A DNA stretch of 64,000 bases from Pseudooceanicola endophyticus (GTDB lineage Bacteria > Pseudomonadota > Alphaproteobacteria > Rhodobacterales > Rhodobacteraceae): positions 186,001 to 250,000 of the forward strand of contig NZ_JAHIAB010000004.1 in NCBI RefSeq assembly GCF_018760365.1, read 5' to 3'. How positions within the stretch are numbered: position 1 is the first letter of the stretch; each line of letters opens with the position of its first letter. Below, in pieces: positions 39,517-48,284 of the stretch. Below the pieces are notes generated by a model. The model was not told the DNA's origin. It was given only the letters and a program-made list of their open reading frames with translations, and did no database searches. The translations under genes were made by a program, and so were the position numbers.

Positions 39517-40458
39517 ATGTCTGCCATTGATAAAGCCCTTATTCCCGAAGCCCTTTTCCCCACCATCGACGCGCTTTGCGCCACTGCCGTGAAACTTTCT
39601 GCCGTGATCGCGCGCGGCCCGCTGGGCCAGTCGCTCGGGGCCGGTGTGGGCGAGAACTCGGACGGTGACCAGCAGAAGGCGCTGGACGTGATGGCCGACG
39701 AGATGTTCGAGGCCGCGCTGAGGCCCGCGGGCGTGAAGCACTATGCCTCCGAAGAGCAGGAAACCGTGCTGGTGCTGGACGAGGCGGGCGCCTATGCGCT
39801 GGCCATCGACCCGCTGGATGGTTCGTCCAACATCGACGTGAACGTGACCATCGGCACGATCTTCTCGGTCTTCGAGGCCGAGGAGGAGGCCGAGGCGAGC
39901 TTCCTGCGGCCGGCCTCCGAGCAGATTGCCGCCGGCTACATCGCCTACGGGCCGCAGACGCTGATGGCGGTGACTTTCGGGACCGGCACGCATCTTTACG
40001 TGCTCGACCCCGAGACCGGCGCCTTCGAGCTGGCCACCGGGCAGATGGACCTGCCGGTGGCGGCCAAGGAGTTCTCGATCAACGCGTCGAACCGGCGGCA
40101 CTGGACCCTGCCGGTGCGCGCCTATGTCGAGGAATGCGAGGCGGGCGTCGAGGGCGCCAAGGGCAAGAACATGAACTTCCGCTGGGTCGGGAGCCTGGTC
40201 GCGGAGACGCACCGCATCCTGACCCGGGGGGGCACGTTCCTGTATCCCTCGGATGCGCGCAAGGGCTATGAAAAGGGCCGGCTGCGGATGGTCTACGAGG
40301 TGGCGCCGATGGCCTTCCTGGTCGAGCAGGCGGGCGGCAAGGCCACCGACGGCAAGACGCCGATCCTGGAGCTGCAGGCGGGCGCCCTGCACGAGCGCTG
40401 CCCGCTGGTCTTCGGCTCGGCCGAGGAAGTGGACCGGATCGCCGAGCTGCACGGCTGA
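39517..40458 (+). CDS. fbp: Fructose-1,6-bisphosphatase, class I
   Basis: Gluconeogenic (and Calvin-cycle) phosphatase. The 313-residue protein has GENSDGDQQKALDVMADEMF, ASEEQETVLVL (metal Glu), the class I signature AIDPLDGSSNIDVNVTIGTIF, and ETHRILTRGGTFLYP with KLRMVYEVAPMAFLVEQAGG-like sequence (here GRLRMVYEVAP). GAGGAG lies 6 bases before the ATG. rpe follows on the same strand, which could suit either gluconeogenesis or pentose-phosphate metabolism; no RuBisCO or phosphoribulokinase gene is present. Confidence 0.95.
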   Translation: MSAIDKALIPEALFPTIDALCATAVKLSAVIARGPLGQSLGAGVGENSDGDQQKALDVMADEMFEAALRPAGVKHYASEEQETVLVLDEAGAYALAIDPLDGSSNIDVNVTIGTIFSVFEAEEEAEASFLRPASEQIAAGYIAYGPQTLMAVTFGTGTHLYVLDPETGAFELATGQMDLPVAAKEFSINASNRRHWTLPVRAYVEECEAGVEGAKGKNMNFRWVGSLVAETHRILTRGGTFLYPSDARKGYEKGRLRMVYEVAPMAFLVEQAGGKATDGKTPILELQAGALHERCPLVFGSAEEVDRIAELHG

Positions 40459-40478
40459 GGTCCGCAGGTGCCCCGGGG

Positions 40479-40530
40479 AGCGCCCTGTCGGGCGCTGCCT
40501 GCGGCGCAGGTATTTCGAACAAGAAAATGA
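40479..40530 (+). repeat. Variant element A3 (hairpin abutting GGTATTT tail)
   Basis: Hairpin AGCGCCC-TGTC-GGGCGCT, then CCTGC-GGC-GCAGG running straight into TATTTCGAACAAGAAAATG. The tail is the A type with the CCCCCGA part replaced by the arm of the second hairpin. It lies between fbp and rpe. Confidence 0.7.
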
Positions 40531-40596
40531 CAGGGCGCTTTCCCTTGCGGGGAGGGCGCTCTATACGGGCGGCGTTCTTGGAAAGGGAGCCGCCCG

Positions 40597-41292
40597 ATGA
40601 CTGCCGCCTTCGACCGTAACCTGAAGATCGCCCCGTCGATCCTTTCTGCCGATTTCGCCAATTTCGGCGCCGAGATCGAGGCCGTCGAGGCCCAGGGCGC
40701 AGACTGGATCCATGTGGACGTGATGGACGGGCATTTCGTGCCGAACCTGACCTTCGGTCCGCCGCTGTGCAAGGCGATCCGCAAGCACATCCACACCGTC
40801 ATGGACGTGCACCTGATGATCACGCCGGTCGATCCCTATATCGATGCCTTCGTCGATGCCGGTGCCGATATCCTGACCGCGCATCTGGAGGCGGGGCCGC
40901 ATATCCACCGGACGCTGCAGGCGATCCGGGGCGCGGGGGTGAAGGCCGGGCTGGCGCTGAACCCGGGCACCCCGGTCGAGGCGGTGACCCATCTGCTGGA
41001 CATGATCGACCTGGTCTGCGTGATGACGGTGAACCCCGGTTTCGGCGGGCAGAAGTTCATCCACTCCCAGATCGCCAAGGTCGAGACCCTGCGCGCCATG
41101 ATCGGCGACCGTCCGATCCATATCGAGATCGATGGCGGCATCACCCCCGAGACCGCGCCGCTGATGCGGGCGGCCGGGGCCGATGTGCTGGTGGCGGGTT
41201 CGGCCGTCTTCAAGGGCGGGTCGGTGGCGAACCCCGCGCCCTACGGAGAGAACATCCGCGCCATCCGCACCTCCTGCGACACGCTGGTCTGA
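40597..41292 (+). CDS. rpe: Ribulose-phosphate 3-epimerase
   Basis: Interconverts ribulose 5-phosphate and xylulose 5-phosphate. The 231-residue TIM barrel shows KIAPSILSADFANFGAEIEAV, DWIHVDVMDGHFVPNLTFGPP (metal His and Asp), MDVHLMI, VNPGFGGQKFI and IEIDGGITPETA, all family signatures. Follows fbp with an element between them. Two GC-rich hairpins lie after the stop. Confidence 0.97.
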   Translation: MTAAFDRNLKIAPSILSADFANFGAEIEAVEAQGADWIHVDVMDGHFVPNLTFGPPLCKAIRKHIHTVMDVHLMITPVDPYIDAFVDAGADILTAHLEAGPHIHRTLQAIRGAGVKAGLALNPGTPVEAVTHLLDMIDLVCVMTVNPGFGGQKFIHSQIAKVETLRAMIGDRPIHIEIDGGITPETAPLMRAAGADVLVAGSAVFKGGSVANPAPYGENIRAIRTSCDTLV

Positions 41293-41300
41293 GGGCCGTC

Positions 41301-41347
41301 GCGTCCCTTCGGGGACGCGCGCGCCGCTCCGCCCCTCGATGGGGCGG
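41301..41347. terminator. Tandem hairpins between rpe and the convergent sensor kinase
   Basis: GCGTCCC-TTCG-GGGACGC (41301-41318) and CCGCCCC-TCGA(T)-GGGGCGG (about 41329-41347). Strong stems but no clear T-run on either strand, so termination may need Rho or be structural only. Confidence 0.4.
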
Positions 41348-41358
41348 GCAGGCGCCCC

Positions 41359-42495
41359 CTAGAGACGCCCCAGGGCGCCGTCGGGATCGACCGGCGGGGC
41401 ATCAGGTTCGCGCAGCGGGAAATCCAGCGTGATCCGGGTGCCGTGCGGGCCCGATTCCAGTGCGAAGGCGCCGCCCAGCTGCCGGGCCGAGGCTTCGATC
41501 ACCTGCATGCCCAGGCCCTGCTGCGCCGTCACGCCCTGGGGCAGGCCGATGCCGTCATCGGTGAGCTCAAGCCGGCAGCGCCCCTCCTGCTCCGCACCGA
41601 CCCGGAAGCGCACGATGCCCGTCCGCCCGTCCGGGAAGGCGTGCTTGTAGCTGTTGGAGGCGAATTCGTTCAGGATCACCCCCAGAGCGGCGGCGATATC
41701 GGCATCGACCTCCAGATCGGGCCAGTCGCTTTCCACCGTCACGTTCGGCGGCGCCGATCCGGCGATCAGCCCGCAGACCGAGGTGCCGAAACGTTTCAGC
41801 CCGATCGTCTCGCTGTCGGCGGCACGGTAGAGCTGCTCGTGCAGGGCGGCCACCGTCTCGATCCGGCGGCGGACCTGCTCCAGCGCGGCACGGGCTTCGG
41901 GGGTTTTCGCGTGCCGGGCCTGCATCCGCGTCAGCGCCGAGACCGATTGCAGCGAATTCTTCACCCGGTGATCGACCTCGCGGCGCATCAGCTCGGCCTG
42001 TTTCAGGCTGCGCTTCAGTTCCAGCTGCGCGATCACCTGCCGGGCCAGCACCTTCAGCGCGTCGCGCTGCAGCGGCGTCAGCTGGTTCGGCTTGGTGTCG
42101 ATGACGCAGAGCGAGCCGATCGGCAGCCCCGCCGAGCTGCGCAGCACCGCGCCGGCGTAGAAGCGCAGGTGGTCCGCCCCGGTGACCAGCGGGTTGTCGA
42201 GCGTGCGGGCGTCGGTGCTGGCATCGGTGATCTCGAGGAAGTCGTCCTGCTGCAGGATCGCATGGGCGCAGATCGATTCGCGCAGGCTGGTCTGGGTCAG
42301 CGTGACGCCGGTGCGGGCCTTGAACCACTGCCGGTCCTGGTCGACCAGGCTGATCAGGGAGATCGGCATGCCGCAAAGCGCCGACGCCAGCTGGACGATG
42401 TCGTCGAAGGGCGTTTCGGGGTCGGTGTCGAGGATCTCGAACGAGCGCAGCTCGTGCAGGCGGGCGTCGTTCTCGGGGTGGTCGGGGGCTTGCAT
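41359..42495 (-). CDS. GAF-domain sensor histidine kinase, HisKA_2 type
   Basis: A 378-residue cytoplasmic kinase. A GAF domain (about 30-165; LCGMPISLISLVDQDRQWFKA, RESICAHAI, IGSLCVID) is followed by a HisKA_2 dimerisation domain with the phospho-accepting His in EVDHRVKNSLQSV and an HATPase domain with the N-box LNEFASNSYKHAFP and the G-box LTDDGIGLP. This group often signals in the general stress response or to LuxR-like partners. It is not next to a receiver gene, but a PAS-LuxR gene lies just upstream on the same strand. Start at 42495 preferred over 42561. Confidence 0.85.
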   Translation of the reverse strand: MQAPDHPENDARLHELRSFEILDTDPETPFDDIVQLASALCGMPISLISLVDQDRQWFKARTGVTLTQTSLRESICAHAILQQDDFLEITDASTDARTLDNPLVTGADHLRFYAGAVLRSSAGLPIGSLCVIDTKPNQLTPLQRDALKVLARQVIAQLELKRSLKQAELMRREVDHRVKNSLQSVSALTRMQARHAKTPEARAALEQVRRRIETVAALHEQLYRAADSETIGLKRFGTSVCGLIAGSAPPNVTVESDWPDLEVDADIAAALGVILNEFASNSYKHAFPDGRTGIVRFRVGAEQEGRCRLELTDDGIGLPQGVTAQQGLGMQVIEASARQLGGAFALESGPHGTRITLDFPLREPDAPPVDPDGALGRL

Positions 42496-42711
42496 CGGTC
42501 TACTCGGTAACGGCTTCCCGGAGGAGGGGAGCGCATGATCTAATACATGCATCTTCGCCATGGCAAAGGCCTAATGCCGCCGGAGGGGCGCTTCGGCACA
42601 TTGCGACGCAGCGTTCCTGCCCAGAAAACCCTTGCATTTGCAACGTCTTGTCCGGCGGTTCGCGCCGCACTGGGGGCGCGGCAGGGTGGGGTTGGGGCGC
42701 GGCAGCGGCGA

Positions 42712-43254
42712 TCAAAGCCCGGGGCCTGCCAGTTTTCGGATCAGTTCCGCGGCATTGCGGACCTCGTGCTTGCGCAGCAGGCGGGCGCGCACGTCTTCGA
42801 CCGTGCGCGGCGACAGGGCCAGGGTGCGGGCGATCTCCTTGCTGGTCTGGCCACGGGCCAGCCCCTGCACCACGTCGCGTTCGCGGGGCGTCATGGGGTT
42901 CTCGGTGGTGCGGGAAAGTGGCGCGAAACTCATCACCAGCCGGGCCAGGGGCGCTTCGGGCGTCAGGGTGCGGGCACGGAAGCGCACCCAGAACGGGCTG
43001 CCGCCGGCGCGCTGCATCATCCGCTCATCGCTGTAAAAGCCGGTGTCGCGCAGCGCCGAAAGGCCGATGTCGCGGATCGTGTCGAATTCGGCATCGCTCG
43101 CGTAGAGCACGCGAAAGCTTTGTCCGATCAGGTGGTTGGGGGCGTGGCCGACGAGCTCTGCGAAGGTCCGGTTGCAGGCCCGGATGATCCGGTCCTCGGC
43201 CAGCACCAGCCCCTGGGGGGCGTGGTCCCAGGCCAGAAATGTGCTCTCGTCCAT
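42712..43254 (-). CDS. PAS-LuxR regulator (PAS sensor plus LuxR-type DNA-binding domain)
   Basis: A 180-residue one-component regulator: an N-terminal PAS domain (about 1-110; APQGLVLAEDRIIRACNRTFAELVGH, GQSFRVLY, SPFWVRFRARTL) followed by a LuxR/GerE helix-turn-helix (PMTPRERDVVQGLARGQTSKEIARTLALSPRTVEDVRARLLRK, read in parts). No receiver domain, so it senses directly through PAS. It is divergent from the M20 gene, with an inverted repeat between them as a possible binding site. GGAGG precedes the ATG. Confidence 0.87.
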   Translation of the reverse strand: MDESTFLAWDHAPQGLVLAEDRIIRACNRTFAELVGHAPNHLIGQSFRVLYASDAEFDTIRDIGLSALRDTGFYSDERMMQRAGGSPFWVRFRARTLTPEAPLARLVMSFAPLSRTTENPMTPRERDVVQGLARGQTSKEIARTLALSPRTVEDVRARLLRKHEVRNAAELIRKLAGPGL

Positions 43255-43264
43255 GGCCGCCTCC

Positions 43265-43293
43265 ACCGTATTCCTACGGTATTGAGACCGTAG
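43265..43293. promoter_or_regulatory. Inverted repeat ACCGTA...TACGGT in a divergent promoter region
   Basis: ACCGTA (43265-43270) and TACGGT (43275-43280) form a perfect inverted repeat spaced by TTCC; a third half-site ACCGTAG follows at 43287-43293. The 63-base gap between the PAS-LuxR gene and the M20 gene holds nothing else, so this is the best candidate operator for the regulator or for both genes. Confidence 0.4.
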
Positions 43294-43317
43294 TGCGCCC
43301 CGATCAAGCCTTAGGCC

Positions 43318-44634
43318 ATGACAACCGTTCCCGCCGCCGAGGCACCGCCCATCCTTCATGCAGAGGCCCTGCGCGATGCCATCGCGGCGCGCAGGGATGA
43401 TCTGATCGCGCTGACCCAGGACCTGCTGCGCATCCCGACGCTGAACCCGCCGGGCGACTGCTACCTGGAGATCTGCGAATACCTGGCGAAGCGGCTGAAG
43501 GCCTCGGGCTTCGAGGTGCAGCTGGTGCGCGCCCATGGTGCCAAGGGCGACACCGACCGTTATCCGCGCTGGAACGTGGTGGCCCGCAAGGAGGGCCCCC
43601 GGGGGGGCGATTGCGTGCATTTCAACAGCCATACCGATGTGGTCGAGGTCGGGCGCGGCTGGACCAAGGACCCCTTCGGCGGTGAACTGGAAGACGGCAG
43701 GATCTACGGGCGCGGCGCCTGCGACATGAAGGGGGGCCTCGCGGCCAGCATCATCGCGGTCGAGGCCTTCATCGCCGCCGTGCCCGACTGGGGCGGCGCG
43801 ATCGAGATTTCCGGCACGGTGGACGAGGAATCGGGTGGCTATGCCGGTGTCGCCTATCTGGCCGAGAAGGGCTTTTACCAGAACGTCCAGCACGTCATCA
43901 TCCCCGAGCCGCTGAACCCCGACCGCATCTGCCTGGGCCATCGCGGCGTCTGGTGGGCCGAGATCGAGACCTTCGGCGAGATCGCCCATGGGTCGATGCC
44001 GTTCCTGGGCGATTGCGCGGTGCGCCACATGGGCGCCGTGATCAACGAGATGGAAGAGACGCTGTTCCCCGCCCTTTTCGCCAAGACCACCGACATGCCG
44101 GTGGTGCCAGAAGGCGCGCGGCATTCGACGATGAACATCAATTCGCTGCATGGCGGCCTGCCCGAGCCCGGCAAGGACGAGACCGGCTTCCCCTCGGCCT
44201 GCGTGCCCGACAGTGCGCGGATGATCATCGACCGCCGCTACCTGATCGAGGAAGACCCCGAGGAGGTGAAAGCCGAGATCCGCGCCGTGCTGGAACGGGT
44301 GAAATCGAAGCGAGAGACCTTCACCTATGCGCTGCGCGAAATGTGGGGCGTGCCGCCCACCATGACCGACAAGGCCGCGCCGGTGGTGCAATCGGTGCAT
44401 CGCGCGATCGAGGCGACCTATGGCAGGGCGCCGGATTACGTCGTTTCTCCGGGCACTTACGATCAAAAGCACATCGCCCGCATCGGCAAGCTGCACAATT
44501 GCATCGCCTATGGTCCCGGCATCCTCGACCTGGCGCACAAGCCCGACGAATGGGTCGGCGTCGAGGACATGCTGCGCTCGGCCGAGGTGATGGCGCTGGC
44601 GCTCGCCGAGCTGCTGGCCGGGCCCGCCGCATGA
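43318..44634 (+). CDS. M20 peptidase: acetylornithine deacetylase/succinyl-diaminopimelate desuccinylase family
   Basis: A 438-residue dizinc amidohydrolase. Metal and catalytic motifs: FNSHTDVVEV (His, catalytic Asp), GRGACDMKGG (bridging Asp), DEESGGYAG (catalytic Glu, metal Glu). It is longer than ArgE/DapE enzymes and has a Trp-rich internal domain (dimerisation), as in the ArgE/DapE-like family of unknown substrate that includes N-formyl or N-carbamoyl amino-acid deacylases. The divergent PAS-LuxR gene may control it. Confidence 0.85.
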   Translation: MTTVPAAEAPPILHAEALRDAIAARRDDLIALTQDLLRIPTLNPPGDCYLEICEYLAKRLKASGFEVQLVRAHGAKGDTDRYPRWNVVARKEGPRGGDCVHFNSHTDVVEVGRGWTKDPFGGELEDGRIYGRGACDMKGGLAASIIAVEAFIAAVPDWGGAIEISGTVDEESGGYAGVAYLAEKGFYQNVQHVIIPEPLNPDRICLGHRGVWWAEIETFGEIAHGSMPFLGDCAVRHMGAVINEMEETLFPALFAKTTDMPVVPEGARHSTMNINSLHGGLPEPGKDETGFPSACVPDSARMIIDRRYLIEEDPEEVKAEIRAVLERVKSKRETFTYALREMWGVPPTMTDKAAPVVQSVHRAIEATYGRAPDYVVSPGTYDQKHIARIGKLHNCIAYGPGILDLAHKPDEWVGVEDMLRSAEVMALALAELLAGPAA

Positions 44635-44681
44635 CCCCTGCGGCGGGGACCGGGGATGTGGGTGCCGTCTGGCGGGCCGGC

Positions 44682-46367
44682 TCAGCCCGTCACGGGCCTG
44701 TTGTCGATCAGCCGCACGCCGCCCAGCCAGGCGGCGGCGAACAGGCGGCTTTCGCCCGCGGCCTTCTGGAGCAGTGTCAGGTCACTGGCCTCGCGCAGTT
44801 CAAGGTATTCGATCTGGGTGAAGCCGGCCTCGCTCAGCGCGGCTTCGGCGGCGGGCAGAAGGTCGGCCATGGCGGCGCCGCCGCGCAGGACCTCGGCCAT
44901 CTCCTCCATGACCTTGGCCAGACGGGGGGCGGCGGCGCGCACCGCCTCGGGCAGCAGCAGGTTGCGCGAGGACATGGCAAGCCCGTCGTCCTCTCGCACC
45001 GTGGGGCAGCCGATGATCTCGATGTCGATGTCCAGATCGCGGGCCATCCGGCGCACCACCTGAAGCTGCTGCCAGTCCTTGCGCCCGAAATAGGCCCGGT
45101 CCGCGCTGGTCTGGCCGAAAAGCTTGGACACAACCGTTGCCACCCCGTCGAAATGGCCGGGCCGGTGCGCGCCGCACAGCACATCCGTCAGCCCGGTGAC
45201 CGCCACGCTGGTGGCAAAGCCCTCGGGGTACATCTGGTCGCCGTCGGGCACGTAGATCGCATCGACGCCGAGCGGGGCAAGCTTGCGGGCGTCCTCCAGC
45301 TCCGTGCGGGGGTAGTTCGCCAGATCCTCGGGGTTGTTGAACTGCTTCGGGTTCACGAAGATCGTCACGATCACCCGGTCGCATTCGGCCTTCGCGGCCT
45401 TCACCAGGCTCAGGTGGCCTGCGTGCAGGGCACCCATGGTGGGCACGACGCCGATGACTTCCCCGGCGCGGCGCCAGCCCCGGGTCAGGGCGCGCAGATC
45501 GGCCAGCGTCCGGATGATCTTTTCGGAGCCGTCCGAGGGCGTTTTGGCGGCCAGGGTATCGGCAAAGACATGTTTGGCGGCGGGGAAGGCGCGCGCGCGG
45601 ACCTCTTCGGCATAGGCGGCGATGGCGGCCTCGGCCTGGCGGCCCAGATGGGCGAAACGCTTAACGAACTTGGGCTTGAAGGCGGTGAACAGGCCCAGCA
45701 TGTCATCCACCACCAGGATCTGCCCGTCGCAGCCCGCCGAGGCGCCGATGCCGATGGTCGGGATCGCGACCTCTGCGGTGATCCGGTCGGCCAGCGACGC
45801 GGGGACCTTCTCCAGCACCACGGCAAAGGCGCCGGCCTCGGCCACGGCCTGCGCATCGGCCAGAAGCGCCTCTCCCGCCGCGCCGCGCCCCTGCACCTTG
45901 TAGCCTCCAAGCGTGTTGATCGCCTGCGGCGTCAGCCCGATATGGGCCATCACCGGGATGCCGCGCGCGCTCAGGAAACGGATCGTGGCGGCCATGTGCA
46001 CGCCGCCCTCCAGCTTGACGGCGGCGGCGCCGGTCTCGGCCATCAGCCGGGCGGCGTTGCGAAAGGCCTGTTCGGGGCTTTCCTCGTAGCTGGCGAAGGG
46101 CATGTCGATGACCAGCATGGCGCTGCTCAGGCCGCGGGCAACTGCCTGTCCATGCAGCACCATCATCTCCATCGACACGGGAAGCGTGGAGGCAAGGCCG
46201 TGCTGCACCATGCCGACGCTGTCGCCCACCAGAACCACGTCGCAATATGCGTCCATCATCGCGGCCATCGGCGTGGTGTAGGCGGTCAGCGACACGATGG
46301 GGCGCTGCCCCTTCATGGCGCGGATGTCGTCCGGCAGCGGGGCCGTCTTGCGGGCGGTGGCACTCAT
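44682..46367 (-). CDS. Fused PanB-PanC: ketopantoate hydroxymethyltransferase plus pantothenate synthetase
   Basis: One uninterrupted frame of 561 residues carries both enzymes of pantothenate (vitamin B5/CoA) synthesis. PanB part, residues 1-267: VLVGDSVGM (Asp49 region), VIDMPF, KLEGG, HIGLTPQ and VLEKVP. Linker about 268-282 (DNA 45566-45522). PanC part, 283-561: [10 protein letters not shown] (309-318), [15 protein letters not shown] and [13 protein letters not shown] (458-470). No ATG, GTG or TTG occurs in frame across the linker, so PanC cannot be started separately there. Key residues of both enzymes are kept. Confidence 0.9.
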   Translation of the reverse strand: MSATARKTAPLPDDIRAMKGQRPIVSLTAYTTPMAAMMDAYCDVVLVGDSVGMVQHGLASTLPVSMEMMVLHGQAVARGLSSAMLVIDMPFASYEESPEQAFRNAARLMAETGAAAVKLEGGVHMAATIRFLSARGIPVMAHIGLTPQAINTLGGYKVQGRGAAGEALLADAQAVAEAGAFAVVLEKVPASLADRITAEVAIPTIGIGASAGCDGQILVVDDMLGLFTAFKPKFVKRFAHLGRQAEAAIAAYAEEVRARAFPAAKHVFADTLAAKTPSDGSEKIIRTLADLRALTRGWRRAGEVIGVVPTMGALHAGHLSLVKAAKAECDRVIVTIFVNPKQFNNPEDLANYPRTELEDARKLAPLGVDAIYVPDGDQMYPEGFATSVAVTGLTDVLCGAHRPGHFDGVATVVSKLFGQTSADRAYFGRKDWQQLQVVRRMARDLDIDIEIIGCPTVREDDGLAMSSRNLLLPEAVRAAAPRLAKVMEEMAEVLRGGAAMADLLPAAEAALSEAGFTQIEYLELREASDLTLLQKAAGESRLFAAAWLGGVRLIDNRPVTG

Positions 46368-46569
46368 GTCTCGCTCCTCCTGTCACCGGGGCGGGCAGCT
46401 GCCCTTGCGGCAGTGCGGCATCGGTCGCGGGCTGGGTAACGGTATTGCGGGCCAAGGTCCAGCGCCCGAAGGGACAACAGAGCTTGACCCCGTTCCGAAG
46501 GGACGCAAGGGTCCGGCCGTAACAGGGAAGGGGACCCCCGGTGGCCCCGCTAGTGAGGGAGAAACAGTG

Positions 46570-48063
46570 ATGCTTTCCAAGTGGATGAAGGTCACCGTCC
46601 TGGGCGCGCTGACACTGGCTGCGGCCAGCGGGGCCGCCCTGGCGCAGGCGCGCGACGATCTGAAGGTCGCCCTTCAGCTTGAGCCGCCGAACATGGACCC
46701 GACCTCGAATGCGGCGGGTGCCATCGACCAGGTGCTTTATGCCAACGTCTTCCAGGGCCTGACCCGCTTCGGCCCCGACGGAGAGATCCTGCCCGACCTG
46801 GCGAAAAGCTGGGACATTTCCGAGGGCGGCAAGGTCTACACCTTCCACCTGGCCGAGGGGGTCAAGTTCCACGACGGCACCGATTTCGATGCCTCCGACG
46901 TGAAGTTCACGCTGGACCGGGCGCGTGCGCCCGACAGCACCAATGCCCAGAAGGGCCTCTTTGCCGGGATCGACACGGTCGAGGTGGTCGATCCGCTGAC
47001 CGTCAAGGTGGTGCTGAAGGCCCCCGACGGCGCCTTCCCCTTCAAGATGGCCTGGGGCGACGCGGTGATCGTGGCCCCCGAAAGCATCAAGGACATCGCG
47101 ACCTATCCGGTCGGCACCGGCCCCTTCAAATTCGAGGACTGGGTGCAGGGCGATCACGTCGATCTTGAGAAGAACCCGGATTACTGGGGCACGCCCGCCA
47201 AGCTTGACCATGTGGAGTTCAAGTTCATCTCGGATCCCACGGCGGCCTTCGCGGCGATGATGGCGGGGGACGTGGATGTCTTCTACTCCTACCCGGCGCC
47301 CGAAAACCTGCCCCAGTTCGAGGCCGATCCGCGCTTCCAGGTCATCGTCGGCTCGACCGAGGGCGAGACGATCATGGCGATGAACAACGCCCGTCCGCCC
47401 TTCGACAACAAGCTGGTGCGCGAGGCGGTGGCCCATGCGGTGAACCGCAAGGAGGTGATCGACGGGGCGATGTTCGGCTACGGCACCCCGATCGGCACCC
47501 ATTTCGCGCCGCACAATCCCGATTACGTCGATCTGACCTCCCTGTCGGACTACGATCCGGAGAAGTCGAAGGAGTTGCTGAAGCAGGCCGGCGTCACCCT
47601 GCCGCTGAAGGTCAAGATGACCCTGCCGCCCACCGCCTATGCCCGCCGCTCCGGAGAGATCATCGCCGCCGAGCTGCGCGCGGTCGGCATCGAACCCCAG
47701 ATCGAGAATGTCGAATGGGCCCAGTGGCTGTCCTCGACCTTCAAGGGGGCGCATGACTTCGACCTGACGATCATCAGCCATACCGAGCCGATGGACATCG
47801 GCATCTATGCCAACCCGGACTACTACTTCGGCTACAACAACCCGGCCTTCCAGAAGGTCATGGCCGATCTCGACGTGGAGACCGACACCGCGAAACGCTC
47901 GGCCCTGCTGAAGGAGGCCCAGACGATCATCGCGCAGGACTACGTCAACGCCTATCTCTTCCAGCTGCCGCTGCAGACCGTGGCAGCCGCAGGCGTGAAG
48001 GGCCTCTGGAAGAACGCGCCGACCCAGGCCACGGACCTGACCGGCGTCTACTGGGAGAACTGA
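46570..48063 (+). CDS. ABC transporter substrate-binding protein, peptide/opine (family 5) type
   Basis: A 497-residue periplasmic binding protein with a Sec signal peptide (MLSKWMKVTVLGALTLAAASGAALAQA, cut after ALA or AQA). Family 5 markers: PPNMDPTSNAAGAIDQVLYANVFQGLTRF and KVYTFHLAEGVKFHDGTDFDASDVKFTLDRA, read in parts. Such proteins bind peptides, opines, glutathione or nickel complexes; ligand unknown. Genes for two permeases and a double ATPase follow, separated by a 221-base gap with an inverted pair of repeats, which may set a higher yield for this gene. Confidence 0.92.
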   Translation: MLSKWMKVTVLGALTLAAASGAALAQARDDLKVALQLEPPNMDPTSNAAGAIDQVLYANVFQGLTRFGPDGEILPDLAKSWDISEGGKVYTFHLAEGVKFHDGTDFDASDVKFTLDRARAPDSTNAQKGLFAGIDTVEVVDPLTVKVVLKAPDGAFPFKMAWGDAVIVAPESIKDIATYPVGTGPFKFEDWVQGDHVDLEKNPDYWGTPAKLDHVEFKFISDPTAAFAAMMAGDVDVFYSYPAPENLPQFEADPRFQVIVGSTEGETIMAMNNARPPFDNKLVREAVAHAVNRKEVIDGAMFGYGTPIGTHFAPHNPDYVDLTSLSDYDPEKSKELLKQAGVTLPLKVKMTLPPTAYARRSGEIIAAELRAVGIEPQIENVEWAQWLSSTFKGAHDFDLTIISHTEPMDIGIYANPDYYFGYNNPAFQKVMADLDVETDTAKRSALLKEAQTIIAQDYVNAYLFQLPLQTVAAAGVKGLWKNAPTQATDLTGVYWEN

Positions 48064-48139
48064 ACCCCGGCCTCCACCGGCAGGGGATGTCCGGTGGAGG
48101 CGCGCAACCCCGGCGGCGCGCTGCCCGCCCTGTTTCGAA

Positions 48140-48254
48140 GCCTCCGGCGGAGGTATTTAAGACAAGAAAATGAGGGGGCGGCGCCCTGAATGCATTTTCT
48201 TGTCCCAAATACCTCGGGGGAGTCGCGCCCTGGCGCGACGGGGGCAGGGCCCCC
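48140..48254. repeat. Inverted pair of composite elements A4/A5 between binding-protein and permease genes
   Basis: Copy A4 (plus): CCTCC-GGC-GGAGG running into TATTTAAGACAAGAAAATG. Copy A5 (minus): GGGGGC-CCT-GCCCCC, GTCGCGCC/GGCGCGAC, TCCCCCGAGGTATTTGG, GACAAGAAAATG. The two tails pair as AGGTATTT (48151-48158) with AAATACCT (48207-48214) and ACAAGAAAATG (48162-48172) with CATTTTCTTGT (48193-48203), a 19-bp stem with a 3x3 internal loop, inside a polycistronic message. Confidence 0.8.
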
Positions 48255-48284
48255 GCCACCCGACAAGGAAGACCAAGACCTGCC

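Noticed and set aside
45522-45566. Possible missed stop/start between panB and panC
   Set aside because: The frame stays open, reads sensibly through the junction, and has no ATG, GTG or TTG in frame in the linker, so a fusion is the simpler reading from this sequence. A sequencing error cannot be excluded without data.
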